Shown: positions 1 to 8,152 of the stretch, one piece after another
Layout: every line of letters begins with the position of its first letter
Position numbering within the stretch: position 1 is the stretch's first letter
Assembly (NCBI RefSeq): GCF_000376785.1
Contig: NZ_AQXX01000114.1
Coordinates: 1 to 64,000, forward strand
DNA: 64,000 nt
From: Hahella ganghwensis DSM 17046
GTDB lineage: Bacteria; Pseudomonadota; Gammaproteobacteria; Pseudomonadales; Oleiphilaceae
Direction of reading: 5' to 3'
Program-made: the position numbers and the translations under genes
The notes under the pieces: generated by a model
The model's input: only the letters and a program-made list of their open reading frames with translations
Databases searched by the model: none
Told to the model about the DNA's origin: nothing

Positions 1-1
1 T

Positions 2-148
2 AAAGTGGAACACCCGTTCAGATACATCAAGCAGGTGTTTGGTTACGACAAAGTCCGCTATCGAGGCTTGGCCAAGAACAAGAGCCGGCTCTATCTGTTG
101 GCGGCCTTCAGCAATCTGCTGATGGCAAGGAAAGAGCTGCAGGTATAG
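2..148 (+). CDS. IS5-family transposase, C-terminal fragment (cut by window edge)
   Basis: The open frame enters from the left edge and ends at a TAG at 146-148. The visible 48 residues begin KVEHPFRYIKQVFGY and continue with KVRYRGLAKNKSRLY. This is the last part of an IS4/IS5 DDE transposase: the E of VEHPF is the catalytic glutamate, and it is followed six residues later by the conserved K of the Y(2)R(3)E(6)K signature. The N-terminal part and the left end of the element lie outside the window, so I cannot say whether the copy is intact. The right inverted repeat should lie shortly after the stop, roughly 150-250, but cannot be fixed without the other end. Confidence 0.85.
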   Translation, partial: KVEHPFRYIKQVFGYDKVRYRGLAKNKSRLYLLAAFSNLLMARKELQV

Positions 149-163
149 GGGCAGTGAGCCCAG

Positions 164-712
164 ATGACGCCCCACAGGGGGGGGAAGATCCAAAATGGCC
201 GGAAAAACACTCTGAATATTCGGCCATATATCGTCGAGAGTTTGAATTACCTCAGAACCTTGGGGTTATTCAGACTCTCCCTAGGTTACCGCCTGGCCAG
301 AAGGTTCTGGAATAAGGGGTATGCCACAGAGGCCTGTAAAGCCATTATCTCTTGGCTAGTGGAGTTGTTCAGCTACGAGTGGTTTGTCATGGAAAAGGAA
401 TACTATATACCCCCTTCATGTTTAGATGATATCCGTTCCTTTGCGGAAAAAGAGAACCTGCCTGATGTCATCCGAATTGTCAGTAAACATAACAATGGTG
501 AAATCTCCCTGACACCCATGGAGGTTAACATCGTTGTGGATATTGCGATGCTCTGGCGTCTTCAGGCCGAGCTGAAATATCCGTATTGGGATGTCAATCA
601 CCCTAACTACAACCCAGAGCATGAAAGAAAGTTTCTGAGTGAACAGGAAGAGCGGTGGGGAAAGATTGCGATGACCTTTGGCGCTGAATTAGATCTCGAG
701 ATCGCTTGCTAA
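164..712 (+). pseudogene. Chimeric ORF: GNAT acetyltransferase remnant joined to a short hypothetical protein
   Basis: The 182-residue frame looks composite. Residues 1-30 read like non-coding DNA next to the insertion sequence. Residues about 33-62 contain LGYRLARRFWNKGYATEACK, the acetyl-CoA-binding motif of RimJ/RimL-type GNAT acetyltransferases (GYxLxxxFWGKGYATEA), with no N-terminal half of that fold. From Met76 (ATG at 389) a different, charged sequence begins, MEKEYYIPPSCLDDIR, running to the TAA at 710-712. This 107-residue tail could be a real small protein of unknown function starting at 389, although I see no convincing Shine-Dalgarno there. The simplest reading is a GNAT gene truncated by the IS and fused in frame to downstream sequence. 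Confidence 0.55.
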
Positions 713-782
713 AGCGTCTCTCGGGGCATTGATCTAATCTGTTCTTCACTATACGTCAGAAAACACCAGGGACGGCCTCACT

Positions 783-1490
783 TTATGACGACTCTTCATC
801 ACCTGTTTTTTTGATCGGACCTGTCGGCTCCATTAAATTGCCATCCTTGTTCCTGGCATTCCCTACCATCTTACTGATGGGATAATAAACCCAACCTTCG
901 AGCTCCCTTGGAGCAAGCATTGGGCGAATTTCACTGAGGTCCAAGGAGGTATCGAGCCAGGTGTCGAATTGCTCGGGCTGGAGCATCACCGGCTGACGTG
1001 GATGCAGGTCTTTCAATGACGGTGAGGCCTCCGTGGTGATGATAGCGCAGGAGTCCACTGGATAACCTTCTTTTTCCCACCGGTCCCAGATACCTGCAAA
1101 GAAACAGTAACCAGACTCTGGGCGAATATAAAAAGGCTGTTTGACGCCGTCTACGACACTCCATTCGATATACCCGGAAGCCGGCACGATCGCTCTGCGG
1201 TGCCGGAACGGCCCGGCAAATGCTTTGCTGGATTCAATACTTTCAGCTCTGGCATTAAACATGGAATATTTCATGGAGATGGCCGGAGCCCAATGAGGGG
1301 TCAGCCACCAGCGCATTTCACGAACAATCTTGGTGACTTCATCCTTGATGGCGACAAGGACCTCATCTGTCGGGGCGATATTGAACATGTCCGGCTGAGC
1401 TCTGGGTTTCATGCCGGAAGTATCAAACCCCATGCCTTCCAGAAGCCCGATCACCTCTGGACTGTCTATGACATTGTAACGTCCGCACAT
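783..1490 (-). CDS. SRAP-domain protein (YedK/HMCES family), abasic-site DNA-protein crosslinker
   Basis: SRAP proteins sense abasic sites in single-stranded DNA and bind them covalently through Cys2, exposed after Met1 removal. The sequence shows MCGRYNV at the N-terminus, the conserved NARAES segment with the active-site Asn, VPASGYIEW with the conserved Glu, and LHPRQPVML with the conserved His. I chose the ATG at 1490 over one five codons upstream (1505) because only it puts the catalytic Cys at position 2. Length is 235 residues, close to E. coli YedK (222). It stands alone on the minus strand beside the IS remnant. Family assignment is firm; the physiological role is inferred from YedK/HMCES. 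Confidence 0.93.
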   Translation of the reverse strand: MCGRYNVIDSPEVIGLLEGMGFDTSGMKPRAQPDMFNIAPTDEVLVAIKDEVTKIVREMRWWLTPHWAPAISMKYSMFNARAESIESSKAFAGPFRHRRAIVPASGYIEWSVVDGVKQPFYIRPESGYCFFAGIWDRWEKEGYPVDSCAIITTEASPSLKDLHPRQPVMLQPEQFDTWLDTSLDLSEIRPMLAPRELEGWVYYPISKMVGNARNKDGNLMEPTGPIKKTGDEESS

Positions 1491-1604
1491 GACTGGTTTG
1501 TCCACATATAGAAATGCTGATTAACAGTATAGCGGCTACGAGGGAGCCCTGTGCCAGGAGAGGAACCTTAAGCAGGCTGCCGGGGAATAAAACTGGTTGA
1601 AAGG

Positions 1605-1648
1605 AAATTAAAAGAACGGCGCCCTGGGATCAGCAGGGCGCCGCTTTA
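1605..1648 (-). terminator. Rho-independent terminator of the aerolysin-like gene
   Basis: A perfect 10-bp GC-rich stem, CGGCGCCCTG (1617-1626) and CAGGGCGCCG (1634-1643), with a 7-nt loop lies about 30 bp beyond the stop codon of the toxin gene. On the minus strand the stem is followed by TTCTTTTAATTTCC, a T-rich tract. A short T-rich stretch on the plus side makes weak bidirectional action possible. Confidence 0.8.
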
Positions 1649-1674
1649 TTGGTCAGAAACTGATAACTCCGTGC

Positions 1675-2970
1675 TTACTGGGTCTGGAGGGCTCCATCCA
1701 ATGTGAAGCTCAGGTTAGTGACCGTATCGTCATAGCTGTAGTCATCAACCCGGACAATTTCCATGTGCAGAGAATCATTGCTATCCAGGCTGCGTTTGCT
1801 CAAGCGGGATTGTTGCGCCTGCTGTGTGGGCATTTCCCCTTCCTCAAGATCAATCGCAGGACCTGCCTCAATGACGTAGTGACTACCGTCGACAGTGGTA
1901 AATTTCCCGGTCAGAGGTGCGACATATCTGCGTTTGGTAATGTTGCCCAGGGTCCATTGCAAACTGCCCTGACCAAACTGGTCTATCATCCAACCCCAAT
2001 CCCATTGACCATAACCTGAAATATCCCGGTGCAGATACTGATCGAGAATATCTTCCGAAGCATTCAGGTTATTGCGGCCTCCGAAAGTAAAGTTTTCCCA
2101 TGGCCGGTCGGTGGGATGATCCGTTCGGGCATTCCCTCCCCAGCGGAGAAAGTTTTCCATGGCAACGTTGTAGTTCAGCACCATCTCCGATTCATATGGA
2201 ATATCGGCTTTCTGTTTGAATACGGTCAGAGTGATAAAGCGTTTGGATCGCGGCGGCATTTGCGCACGATACTGGGAAGACTGCCGGATGGTATCACTGT
2301 TTCCGTTGGTTTCACTCCAGCCCTGACTGGCCTCGAAGGCGGCGGTAATTTCAGTACTGCCACCGAAGATCTTAAGGTCAAACTCATAAGAGTTCTTGAT
2401 ACTGATCGATTCGGTGAATGAGTAATCTTCCTGCTTTGACCAGCTCTTGGTTTCATCATACCCCAGGGTGGCGACTGCCGTGTCTTCGGTATTACCGTAG
2501 TTATATACCACGGCGGTCACCGTTTTTAGCGGCTCCTGATCATAAACCTGGGGAGTTCCCAGTTTCATGGTCGAGGGGTCTGTGTAGAAGCGCAGGTCGG
2601 ATACCGTCATTTTCAACCGACTGTCTGCCCAATACCCGTCTGCATAAGGATCGCTGCTGTTGTAATTGGCTTGCAGAGTGTATTGATTGTCGCCGTTGCG
2701 GGTGATACTGAAATCTTCACCGACTTTATTTGACGCTGTTCCTCCACACCAGCCATAGCCGAGGTAATGGGCAAGATAGGCCAGGGGAACATAGAAATCC
2801 GAATCGTTCATGATGGTGTGCTTCAGGCTGACAATATCCTGAGCCCCATAAACCTTATCCGAATAATCAGGAATATCATCGGTGGCTTTCGCAAAGACGT
2901 GAGAGGTGGGCACTGTAAACAGCGCGGTGACGACGGCGGTGGATATAAGAGATTTGGCAAAATGTTTCAT
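1675..2970 (-). CDS. Aerolysin-family pore-forming toxin precursor (domain-1-less, alpha-toxin-like)
   Basis: Secreted beta-barrel pore-former of the aerolysin family. Aerolysin landmarks are in order: AYLAHYLGYGWCGG with VGEDFSITRNGD (about residues 65-95), LKTVTAVVYNYGN, WSKQEDYSFTESISIKNSYEF around the pre-stem loop, PPRSKRFITLTVFKQKADIPY, then FLRWGGNARTDHPTDRPW. The N-terminal pertussis-toxin-like lobe of Aeromonas aerolysin is missing, so the 431-residue layout resembles Clostridium septicum alpha-toxin. Near the C-terminus SRLSKR is followed by SLDS, aligning with the activation site before the propeptide in alpha-toxin and aerolysin. The start at 2970 (MKHFAKSL...) has GGAG seven bases upstream and begins a clear Sec signal peptide ending near SHVFA; an upstream in-frame start at 3021 would spoil it. 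Target cell and activity are unknown. Confidence 0.9.
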   Translation of the reverse strand: MKHFAKSLISTAVVTALFTVPTSHVFAKATDDIPDYSDKVYGAQDIVSLKHTIMNDSDFYVPLAYLAHYLGYGWCGGTASNKVGEDFSITRNGDNQYTLQANYNSSDPYADGYWADSRLKMTVSDLRFYTDPSTMKLGTPQVYDQEPLKTVTAVVYNYGNTEDTAVATLGYDETKSWSKQEDYSFTESISIKNSYEFDLKIFGGSTEITAAFEASQGWSETNGNSDTIRQSSQYRAQMPPRSKRFITLTVFKQKADIPYESEMVLNYNVAMENFLRWGGNARTDHPTDRPWENFTFGGRNNLNASEDILDQYLHRDISGYGQWDWGWMIDQFGQGSLQWTLGNITKRRYVAPLTGKFTTVDGSHYVIEAGPAIDLEEGEMPTQQAQQSRLSKRSLDSNDSLHMEIVRVDDYSYDDTVTNLSFTLDGALQTQ

Positions 2971-3020
2971 GATTGACTCCATTAATTGTTTTTGTTCCTT
3001 GGAGTTTTCAGGAAACAACA

Positions 3021-3036
3021 ACTAAAACGTTTTAGT
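3021..3036. promoter_or_regulatory. Perfect 16-bp palindrome, candidate repressor operator
   Basis: ACTAAAACGTTTTAGT is fully self-complementary, with the central CG dyad typical of LacI/GalR-type operators. It lies 51 bp before the toxin start codon and begins three bases downstream of a candidate -10 box, so it would cover the transcription start. No LacI-family regulator gene is in this window. That it is an operator is inference. Confidence 0.55.
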
Positions 3037-3038
3037 CA

Positions 3039-3066
3039 ATCATATGTTCTATATAACATGTTACAA
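3039..3066 (-). promoter_or_regulatory. Candidate sigma70 promoter of the aerolysin-like gene
   Basis: Read on the minus strand, TTGTAA (3066-3061) is followed by a 16-bp spacer and TATGAT (3044-3039). Each hexamer is close to consensus and the spacing is acceptable. The predicted start falls inside the palindrome at 3021-3036. Confidence 0.55.
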
Positions 3067-3561
3067 AACAACAATGGACTAGTTATATATTGATAGTACT
3101 TATATTTATTATCATTAGTGTCAAGTATTATGACACGTTACAAAGAGAGAGAAAACATTGTTGATCAATGTCTTATATGTCTGGAAAGTCTTTTTATATC
3201 TGGGATATACAAAGAATTTAAGATGATATTGAGTGGCGTTTTCTAATGATACTTCCGAATAAAGTGTATAAGAGAATGTAAGTGATTTCCGAAGGGGTCT
3301 GGTAAATCAAATCAGGTGACCGAATCGAAGGGTCTTAATTAACAGGGCGGCAATTCTAAATAGATTTAGTCCTGAAAAATACAATTATTTTAATGAAATC
3401 TCAGAGAGAGAATAATACGCCGAGACTTCATGATATTGCGCTTAGTGGATAATTTTTCAGAGGTTTTAGGGACTGGGCTGATGATCTGGGTCGTGCAAAA
3501 AATGATCAGTCTGTGGCTGAGATACTATACTTGAGGTGTCCTTAACTCGGAGATTGATCTA

Positions 3562-4290
3562 ATGAGAAAGTTCCACCAGGTATTGCTGCTTATATTGCTG
3601 TTTCTGTCCGGCTTTGCCGGGGCGGGGGATATTCGTGTAGCAGTTGGACTGGCGCTGCCTCCATACGTCCTGACTGACTCCAATAGTGGCATGGAGCTCG
3701 ATGTAGTGCGTGAGGCATTAAAACTTAAGGGACATTCGTTGACGCCAGTATATTTGCCATTTATCCGGTTCGGGCAACACCTTGCCGAAGGTAAGGTCGA
3801 TGCCGCGATGACGATCAATGAGGGTTCTCAGATTCCGGACATTGTTTATTCTGACACGCATATCACTTATCAGAATGTTGCTGTGGCACTGGAATCAAGT
3901 GGTTTGCAAATTAAATCAGTTCAGGATCTGGCTAAATTTCGTGTGATTGCATTTCAAAATGCGACCAAGTATCTGGGGGCCGAGTTTGCTGCAATGGCAG
4001 AAGCCAATAGTAAATATTCTGAAAAGGCGCAGCAGGAGCAGCAGATCACACTGCTGTACTCCGGCCGGACGGATGTCGTGGTCATGGATATCAATATCTT
4101 CAAGTACTTTAAAAAGCTGGAAAAAAAAGTCAGTACTGATGCACCAGTAACGATTTTTGAAATTTTTCAGCCTACGGCGTACAAAGTCGGATTTCGCAAT
4201 CGTGAATACCGAGATGATTTCAATGCAGGCTTGAAAACTATCAAGGACAGTGGCAGGTATCAGGAAATTTTGAACTCTTATCTAAAATAA
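3562..4290 (+). CDS. Periplasmic substrate-binding protein, family 3 type (orphan)
   Basis: A 242-residue exported protein of the bacterial extracellular solute-binding family 3 fold (amino-acid type). The signal peptide MRKFHQVLLLILLFLSGFAGA is followed by DIRVAVGLALPPYVLTD and GMELDVVREALKLKG, the usual first strand and helix. GRTDVVVMDINIF and the closing GLKTIKDSGRYQEILNSYL fit the family's C-terminal lobe. No permease or ATPase gene is adjacent, so it may be a sensor-type or uncoupled binding protein, a common arrangement in marine gammaproteobacteria. A paralogue, frameshifted, follows at 4445. The ligand cannot be read from the sequence. Confidence 0.85.
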   Translation: MRKFHQVLLLILLFLSGFAGAGDIRVAVGLALPPYVLTDSNSGMELDVVREALKLKGHSLTPVYLPFIRFGQHLAEGKVDAAMTINEGSQIPDIVYSDTHITYQNVAVALESSGLQIKSVQDLAKFRVIAFQNATKYLGAEFAAMAEANSKYSEKAQQEQQITLLYSGRTDVVVMDINIFKYFKKLEKKVSTDAPVTIFEIFQPTAYKVGFRNREYRDDFNAGLKTIKDSGRYQEILNSYLK

Positions 4291-4444
4291 ACAGACGATT
4301 GAGCGTCAGCCGGCGTCCATGGATGTGTCTGATCCTCCAGGAGGGAGCCAGCTTGTTCGGAGCATTTGCATAGAGGCCGGTTTTTGCTGAAAGAGGCTGC
4401 TTGTTGAATGGGGCTGAGGCGATGAATTCTATGAGGCGCGGATA

Positions 4445-5208
4445 ATGAGACTACTCAGCATACTCATGTATGCATTGAGTATGCTGTTTGCAGTTAGTGC
4501 GGCATATGGACAGGGAACGTTAAGGGTTGCCTTTGGCAATGCCTTGCCTCCCTGGGTGATGCCGGACACCGATAGCGGCATCATCCTGGACATTCTGCGA
4601 GAAACAATGGAGCCTCTGGGCTACATTATTGAGCCCGTATATTACCCGTATGCGCGACGCATTGAAGCCTATCACGATGGTTTAGTTGATGTAGTGACGG
4701 ACATTAATCAGCAGATTATCGACAATGAAGGGTTAAAGGGCTATTTCTCGGTGATTGCATACTCCTATGAAAACTTTGCCATCTCTCTGAAAGACAGAAA
4801 TTATCATTTCGACACAGTGAATGACCTTTCCGAATATCGAATATTGTCATGGCAGGGGGCAAGCAAAATTCTTGGCGAAGAATGGCCGAGAATAATCCTG
4901 GCTATAGTGAGCACCTTGACCAGGAGCTTCAAATTAAATTATTATTTACGGGACGGGTTGATGTTGTTCAGTTGGACAAGGAAATCTTTCATTATTTCAG
5001 AAACAAAGTTGGTCAAGAGGGGGTGATCGACACTGACCAGAATGTGGATATGTTTGGTTTATTTGGCGAAAATCGTTGTGGCTTTTTCTTTCGTGATCTT
5101 AAAGTCAGAAATGATTTCAATTCCGCATTCACCATTCTCAAGCGCAGCGGACGCTATTTAAGCATATATGCCCGTTATGTCGGCAGCCATGACCTCGTGT
5201 TTCCTTAA
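4445..5208 (+). pseudogene. Second family-3 binding protein, interrupted by a one-base frameshift
   Basis: Two overlapping frames together make one homologue of the preceding gene. The first frame gives MRLLSILMYALSML (signal peptide), then TLRVAFGNALPPWVMPD up to LSWQGASKILGEE. From about 4880 homology continues in the +1 frame: MAENNPGYSEHLDQELQIKL, LFTGRVDVVQLDKEIF, FNSAFTILKRSGRYL. The crossover lies in GGCGAAGAATGG (about 4874-4886), consistent with loss of one base. Restoring it would give about 254 residues, against 242 for the paralogue. The unshifted frame stops at 5026. It may be a true pseudogene or a sequence error; no slippery heptamer suggesting programmed shifting is evident. 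Confidence 0.8.
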
Positions 5209-5446
5209 AAAGCCCCTCTTAAGTTTCTCTTCCTAAGTAAGTTCAACTTGGAAAGATCCTAAATATAATCTTTGCATTTGAGTTATGTTAATTGTGAGGC
5301 CGCTATAATGATGATTTGGATATCTTCTTAAACAATTGATTATGCTTATTAAATTGGCCTAAAGTCATATTCACGGATAAACTAAGCGCCCACGGCTGTG
5401 TTTTTAAATACACGAATTGCCGACAAACAAGCGACAGGAAAGAGGA

Positions 5447-6652
5447 ATGGAACAGGCGCGCAAATACGAGGCTCACGCGTTTCACGAGCAATTCAATAAA
5501 GGCCGGAGTTCCGGTTCTCTCAAGGTTTCCGCTACCGCAATCGAATTTGACGCCGGTACTGACAGGCAGGGGCAGATTCGTTTTCCGATCAGCCGAGTGA
5601 AGGTGCAAATGGGCGGGGCCAGTAATCGTCTGGTATTTATCACCCATCCTGATTATCCGGACTGGAAGCTTTATACCAGTGACCGCAGCATATTGAAAAA
5701 CCCGGACCTGCACCTTGATGCCGGTATTCAGGGGCAGTTACGTCAGGCAAGAAATGTCCGGCGCATTGGCTGGATGGTCTTGTTCATGGTGGCTTTTCTG
5801 ATTGTGGCAGCACCTGTATCGGTGTTTGTCTTTATGGACAGTATTACTGCCGTTGCTGCGCGACAAGTGCCGGTTGAGTGGGAGGAGCAGCTTGGAAAGT
5901 CTGCCTTTGCCCAGTATCAGATAGAAACGGATATGTTGGATACAGAAGATGGAGAGAGGGCGCTTGCAGCCTTGACCGATCCTTTGCTGAGCGCCGTCAA
6001 AGACGAACGTTATGAGTATCGTATTTATATCTCTGACTCCACCGACCTCAATGCATTTGCGCTTCCCGGCGGCTATATTGTGATTAATTCAGGACTGATT
6101 CTGGCGGCAGACTCGGGTGAAGAAGTGCTGGGAGTGGTGGCCCATGAAATTTCCCATGTTACGGAACAACATGGGGTTCGCAATATTATCGCTGCAACAG
6201 GAACCTATACGCTGATTCAGGCAATGTTTGGTGATGTCAGTGGTCTGCTGGCAACGGTGGTCAATGCAGCTCCTTTCCTGCTTAACCAGAGCTACTCCAG
6301 AGGTTTCGAATCTGAAGCGGACGATAAAGGAATGGCGTTATTGCAGCGGGCGAACATTAACCCGGTGGGAATGATCAGCTTCTTCGAGAAAATTATTGAG
6401 GAAGAGAAAGCGCGTATGGCCAGGGTTGAAGATGAGGACACCCGTGACCTGATCGAGCAGGGAATGGGTTTTTTGAGTTCTCATCCTGCCACAGAGGAAC
6501 GGATTGCCACTTTGAAAGAAAAGCTGGAGGGAAATGAGGAAGATTACCGAAGTCTGGATCAGGAGTTCCAACAGCTAAAGGCATTGGTGAAAGAGTTTGT
6601 TGTAGAGAATGGTGGTGAAATCGAAAGTAGACATTCATTACCAGAGGAATAG
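5447..6652 (+). CDS. Membrane-anchored M48-family zinc metallopeptidase (Oma1/BepA-like)
   Basis: A 401-residue protein with an N-terminal soluble region (1-90), one or two hydrophobic helices at about 97-122 (IGWMVLFMVAFLIVAAPVSV) and a C-terminal M48 peptidase domain. The zinc motif is VVAHEISHVTEQHG (HExxH near residue 233) and the third ligand lies in RGFESEADDKG. NAFALPGGYIVINSGL is the typical M48 substrate-cleft strand. The C-terminus (KEKLEGNEEDYRSLDQEF) is helical and charged. The ATG at 5447 is preferred because AGGAAAGAGGA lies directly before it; an upstream TTG at 5417 has no ribosome-binding site. Three AIM24-family genes follow on the same strand 129 bp downstream. Confidence 0.9.
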   Translation: MEQARKYEAHAFHEQFNKGRSSGSLKVSATAIEFDAGTDRQGQIRFPISRVKVQMGGASNRLVFITHPDYPDWKLYTSDRSILKNPDLHLDAGIQGQLRQARNVRRIGWMVLFMVAFLIVAAPVSVFVFMDSITAVAARQVPVEWEEQLGKSAFAQYQIETDMLDTEDGERALAALTDPLLSAVKDERYEYRIYISDSTDLNAFALPGGYIVINSGLILAADSGEEVLGVVAHEISHVTEQHGVRNIIAATGTYTLIQAMFGDVSGLLATVVNAAPFLLNQSYSRGFESEADDKGMALLQRANINPVGMISFFEKIIEEEKARMARVEDEDTRDLIEQGMGFLSSHPATEERIATLKEKLEGNEEDYRSLDQEFQQLKALVKEFVVENGGEIESRHSLPEE

Positions 6653-6780
6653 CCCAGATCAGGGCATGGGCAGTACTACCGGGTCATAACCCGGCGTTGT
6701 AAGTTTATTGTTTCCGATGTTGAAAATAACGCATTCAGGGAACTGAATCAGATAACAAGTCACGATGAAAGAGGCTTTGT

Positions 6781-7443
6781 ATGAAAGCAGAAATCAAGGG
6801 CGGCTCAGCGTTCAGCTATCTGGATATTGAGCTGGACGCTGGAGAGCAGATCACCGCGGAGTCGGATGCAATGTCCAGTATGTCGGCAGAGCTGGATATG
6901 GCAACCAGGCCAAATGGATCTGTGTTCACCGCATTGCTGAAGAAACTATTGGGCGGGGAGACTTTTTTCATCAATCGCTTTACCAATAATACCAGTGGCC
7001 CGTGCAAGATTACGCTGGTACAGCCGACACCGGGAGAGATCCGTTGTGTTGAGTTGAATGGCGACTCTCTGTGTCTGCAGCCGGGTGCCTTTATGGCTGC
7101 AACCGATGGCGTCACTTTGGGATTACGTTGGGCCGGATTGACTTCCTGGATTGCCCGAGAGGGGCTGTTCAAGCTCGTGGTATCCGGGAACGGTAAGGTC
7201 TGGTATGGCGCATATGGCGCTTTACTGGAGCGTGAAGTCGACGGTGAGTTTATTGTTGATACCAGCCACCTGGTGTCTTATGACCCCTCCCTGAAGTTGA
7301 AACTGCAGTTGGCTGGTGGGCTATTTTCCAGCTTTTTTGGCGGTGAGGGATTGGTCACCCGCGTTGAGGGTAAAGGGAAGATTGTGATCCAGACCCGGAG
7401 TGTCAGTGGTCTGGTGAGTTGGATAAATCCAAAACTGTATTAG
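6781..7443 (+). CDS. AIM24-family protein 1
   Basis: A 220-residue protein of the AIM24/TIGR00266 family (beta-prism-like fold, function in bacteria unknown). Recognisable segments are YLDIELDAGEQITAESDAMSSM, LLKKLLGGETFFINRFTN, CLQPGAFMAATDGVTL, FKLVVSGNGKVWYGAYGALL, YIVDTSHLVSYDPSL-type, GGLFSSFFGGEGLVTRVEG and the C-terminal VIQTRSVSGLVSWI. There is no signal peptide or membrane segment. It is the first of three tandem paralogues, 13 bp before the next, so co-translation as an operon is very likely. Confidence 0.9.
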   Translation: MKAEIKGGSAFSYLDIELDAGEQITAESDAMSSMSAELDMATRPNGSVFTALLKKLLGGETFFINRFTNNTSGPCKITLVQPTPGEIRCVELNGDSLCLQPGAFMAATDGVTLGLRWAGLTSWIAREGLFKLVVSGNGKVWYGAYGALLEREVDGEFIVDTSHLVSYDPSLKLKLQLAGGLFSSFFGGEGLVTRVEGKGKIVIQTRSVSGLVSWINPKLY

Positions 7444-7456
7444 AGGGGAGCTGAAC

Positions 7457-8140
7457 ATGGATATCGAATTAATTCATCGCCCCGGGAATACCGCAGCGAA
7501 AGTCAAACTGCAACAGGGCGAGACATGCACCGCCGAATCCGGCGCCATGATTGCCATGAGCGGCAATATGGATGTGACCACCACCACTCACAAGAAGAAA
7601 AGTGGTGGTGTGTTAAAGGCGCTGAAGCGCATGGTGGCTGGCGAATCATTGTTCCTTAACCACTTTGAACCTAAATCAGGTGATGGTGAGGTCTGGTTTG
7701 GTGCGAATTTGGCTGGCGACATGATGACCTATAATCTCGACAACGAAAGCCTCATTGTCCAGGGCGGGTCATTTATGGCGTGTGAAGACAGCGTGGAAAT
7801 TGATCTTGGGTGGCAGGGGTTTAAATCCTTTCTCTCCGGTGAAAGCGTGTTCTGGGTCAATCTGAAAGGAAAAGGTCAAGTGCTTCTGAACTCCTTTGGT
7901 GCCATATACCCGGTTGAGGTGGATGGGGAGTATATAGTGGACAGTGGTCATATTGTGGCCTTTAACGAAACACTGGATTTTTCCATTACTAAAGCGGGCA
8001 AAAGCTGGTTGCACTCCTTTTTGGGGGGCGAGGGGCTGGTATGCAAATTTCAGGGGAAAGGGACAGTCTGGTGTCAGTCTCACAACCCCGGCAGCTTCGG
8101 GTGGACCTTGTCCCCCGGTCTGAAGCCGCGTAAAGCGTAA
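7457..8140 (+). CDS. AIM24-family protein 2
   Basis: A 227-residue paralogue of the preceding gene. It has VKLQQGETCTAESGAMIAMS, LKRMVAGESLFLNHFEP, LIVQGGSFMACEDSVEIDLG, LSGESVFWVNLKGKGQVLLNS, YIVDSGHIVAFNETLDF and FLGGEGLVCKFQGKGTVWCQ. The final motif reads HNPGSFGWTL instead of the QTRSV..W seen in copies 1 and 3, so this copy is the most divergent at its end. A GGGGAGCTGAAC ribosome-binding site precedes the ATG. It lies between the two other copies with gaps of 13 and 12 bp. Confidence 0.9.
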   Translation: MDIELIHRPGNTAAKVKLQQGETCTAESGAMIAMSGNMDVTTTTHKKKSGGVLKALKRMVAGESLFLNHFEPKSGDGEVWFGANLAGDMMTYNLDNESLIVQGGSFMACEDSVEIDLGWQGFKSFLSGESVFWVNLKGKGQVLLNSFGAIYPVEVDGEYIVDSGHIVAFNETLDFSITKAGKSWLHSFLGGEGLVCKFQGKGTVWCQSHNPGSFGWTLSPGLKPRKA

Positions 8141-8152
8141 GGAGGGCGACAT

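Larger units (their letters stand above)
2971..3561. other. AT-rich intergenic region with several inverted repeats
   Basis: This 590-bp stretch between the divergent toxin gene and the binding-protein gene holds no convincing gene. It is visibly more AT-rich than its flanks. It contains the toxin promoter and palindrome (3021-3066) and further inverted repeats: ATGTT/AACAT at 3044-3059, GTGTCA/TGACAC at 3118-3136 and ACATTG/CAATGT at 3155-3171. The right half must hold the promoter of the gene at 3562, but I cannot pick it with confidence. Confidence 0.6.

Noticed and set aside
28-260. Right inverted repeat of the IS5-family element
   Set aside because: The left end is outside the window, so no repeat pair can be matched and the element boundary cannot be assigned.
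1200-1511. 103-codon frame antisense to the SRAP gene
   Set aside because: Shadow of the conserved SRAP coding region.
4870-4890. Programmed ribosomal frameshift in the second binding-protein gene
   Set aside because: No slippery heptamer or downstream pseudoknot is apparent; a one-base deletion is simpler.
5303-5713. 136-codon minus-strand frame over the M48 start
   Set aside because: Overlaps the strongly supported peptidase start; no homology.
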